Positions 63,216 through 64,000 of a stretch of 64,000 nt of DNA are shown one piece after another; the stretch's first letter is position 1; each line of letters starts with the position of its first letter. Under the pieces are notes generated by a model. It was not told where the DNA came from. It was given only the letters and a program-made list of their open reading frames with translations, and ran no database searches. The translations under genes were made by a program, and so were the position numbers. The stretch spans positions 992,001 through 1,056,000 of the forward strand of contig JACGZH010000008.1 in the NCBI GenBank assembly GCA_014706385.1, written 5' to 3'. This DNA comes from Phaffia rhodozyma. Taxonomy: Eukaryota > Basidiomycota > Tremellomycetes > Cystofilobasidiales > Mrakiaceae.

Positions 63216-64000
63216 ATGGAAATTGCTCCCCGGAATCAACTGACACAAAACCCAGAGTTTGGTTTGGCCGAGGACGCTCCGGCCAAACCTACATTTGCTT
63301 GTGGCACGTGTGGGAAATTATACTCTAGGTTCGTGCATTGCTTCTTGCGTTGTTCGTTGTATGATTCTATCAATATGTGTGTACATAGATCATAAGGGTG
63401 CTCAATACTCAACCGTTGATTGGGGGTTTATTGGTCTTATGTATGTCTTGTATGTTGGCATCCAAATGGATGTTCCAATCGACCAGACTGGAGTATGTTA
63501 GGCGTCACGAAAGAAAGCGTTAGTGATTCTATCTTTATCATCTAGCTACAGGAACGTCGCTTGGTTGACCATGAGAAAATCATTATGTCACTACAACCGA
63601 ATCAACAGACCAAGACTCGAAGCCGTTTCCGTGTACAGAATGCACAAAGTCTTTCGCTCGAAGGTGAATGTTCATTATATGAGTATTTCTATTCATTGCA
63701 TCTTACTGACTATCATGCACCGTGATCCTCACGATGTTCTTACAGTGATGTTCTGCTTCGACACAAACGACGATGTCATCCGAACAGCGAAACTTCTGTA
63801 ATCGTAGTGAACTCTAACTCTTGGTCGAATGCTATCTCGACTACATCACCTCCTGCTCTAACAGCGCCTTCGCCTCAGACGTTAGAGTACCTTGCATCGG
63901 TTGCTTCCCAATCAGAGCATCAAGAAACTCTCTCTCATCCGCAACCTGTATCAAATTCTAGAGATCAGCGAAGAGAATCTGCTGCTCCATATTCTAGACC
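63216..64000 (+). CDS. C2H2 zinc-finger protein, 3' part missing
   Basis: Probable fungal transcription factor, cut by the window edge. Exons 63216-63328, 63487-63518, 63576-63663 and 63746 to beyond 64000 read in phase. Two adjacent C2H2 fingers are assembled from three exons. Finger 1 runs from FACGTCGKLYSR to a His-x5-His pair with RRHERKQNH. Finger 2 is FPCTECTKSFARSDVLLRH ending RRCH. SDVLLRHKRRCH closely resembles paired fingers near the N-terminus of fungal C2H2 regulators that also carry a fungal-specific domain. After the fingers the sequence becomes Ser/Thr/Gln-rich. The 32-base second exon is required for the correct Cys-His spacing in finger 1. Confidence 0.85.

Overview
This window is nuclear DNA from an intron-dense basidiomycete fungus. 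I assembled 22 protein genes exon by exon. All are recognisably fungal, and together they carry about 142 introns, mostly 50-120 bases with GT-AG ends. Arginine is mostly CGA in the highly expressed genes (13 of 16 in RPL24). This suggests a basidiomycetous yeast of the Tremellomycetes or Cystofilobasidiales (Phaffia/Xanthophyllomyces type), but the species is inference. I see no transposon, CRISPR array, prophage, rRNA or convincing tRNA. The last gene runs off the right edge.

Layout from left to right (strand in brackets): MED9 (-) divergent from a giant TAF2 (+); an unrecognised 828-residue protein (+); a NIPA-type magnesium transporter (-); DED1 RNA helicase (-); an ADF-H/coiled-coil/PH protein (-) divergent from RRS1 (+); a GPI-type aspartic protease (+) convergent with the TFIIH kinase CDK7/KIN28 (-); a Stealth-family sugar phosphotransferase (+) convergent with SPC19 (-); SPC19 divergent from SPC97/GCP2 (+); a KRE2-like GT15 mannosyltransferase (-); ULA1/NAE1 (-); a 2.2 kb stretch with no gene; RPL24 (+); MO25/HYM1 (-) divergent from a DHHC-family palmitoyltransferase (+); a beta-carbonic anhydrase-like gene (-); the 21 kDa complex I subunit (-) divergent from a RAX1-like RGS membrane protein (+); ASE1/MAP65 (+); and a C2H2 zinc-finger protein (+, partial).

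Two functional themes recur. RNA polymerase II machinery is represented by Mediator MED9, TFIID TAF2 and the TFIIH kinase. Spindle and microtubule machinery is represented by DASH SPC19, gamma-tubulin complex SPC97 and midzone ASE1. MED9/TAF2 and SPC19/SPC97 are head-to-head pairs.

The most unusual signals are: a 2122-residue TAF2 with three C-terminal bromodomains; a palmitoyltransferase whose active-site motif reads DHCC and whose reading frame needs a 6-base exon; other very short exons (8, 13, 13 and 14 bases) placed on conserved motifs; an ADF-H plus PH architecture; and a GC-AG intron in TAF2. Exon coordinates come from reading the sequence by hand. Phases were checked by arithmetic, but no transcript data were available.
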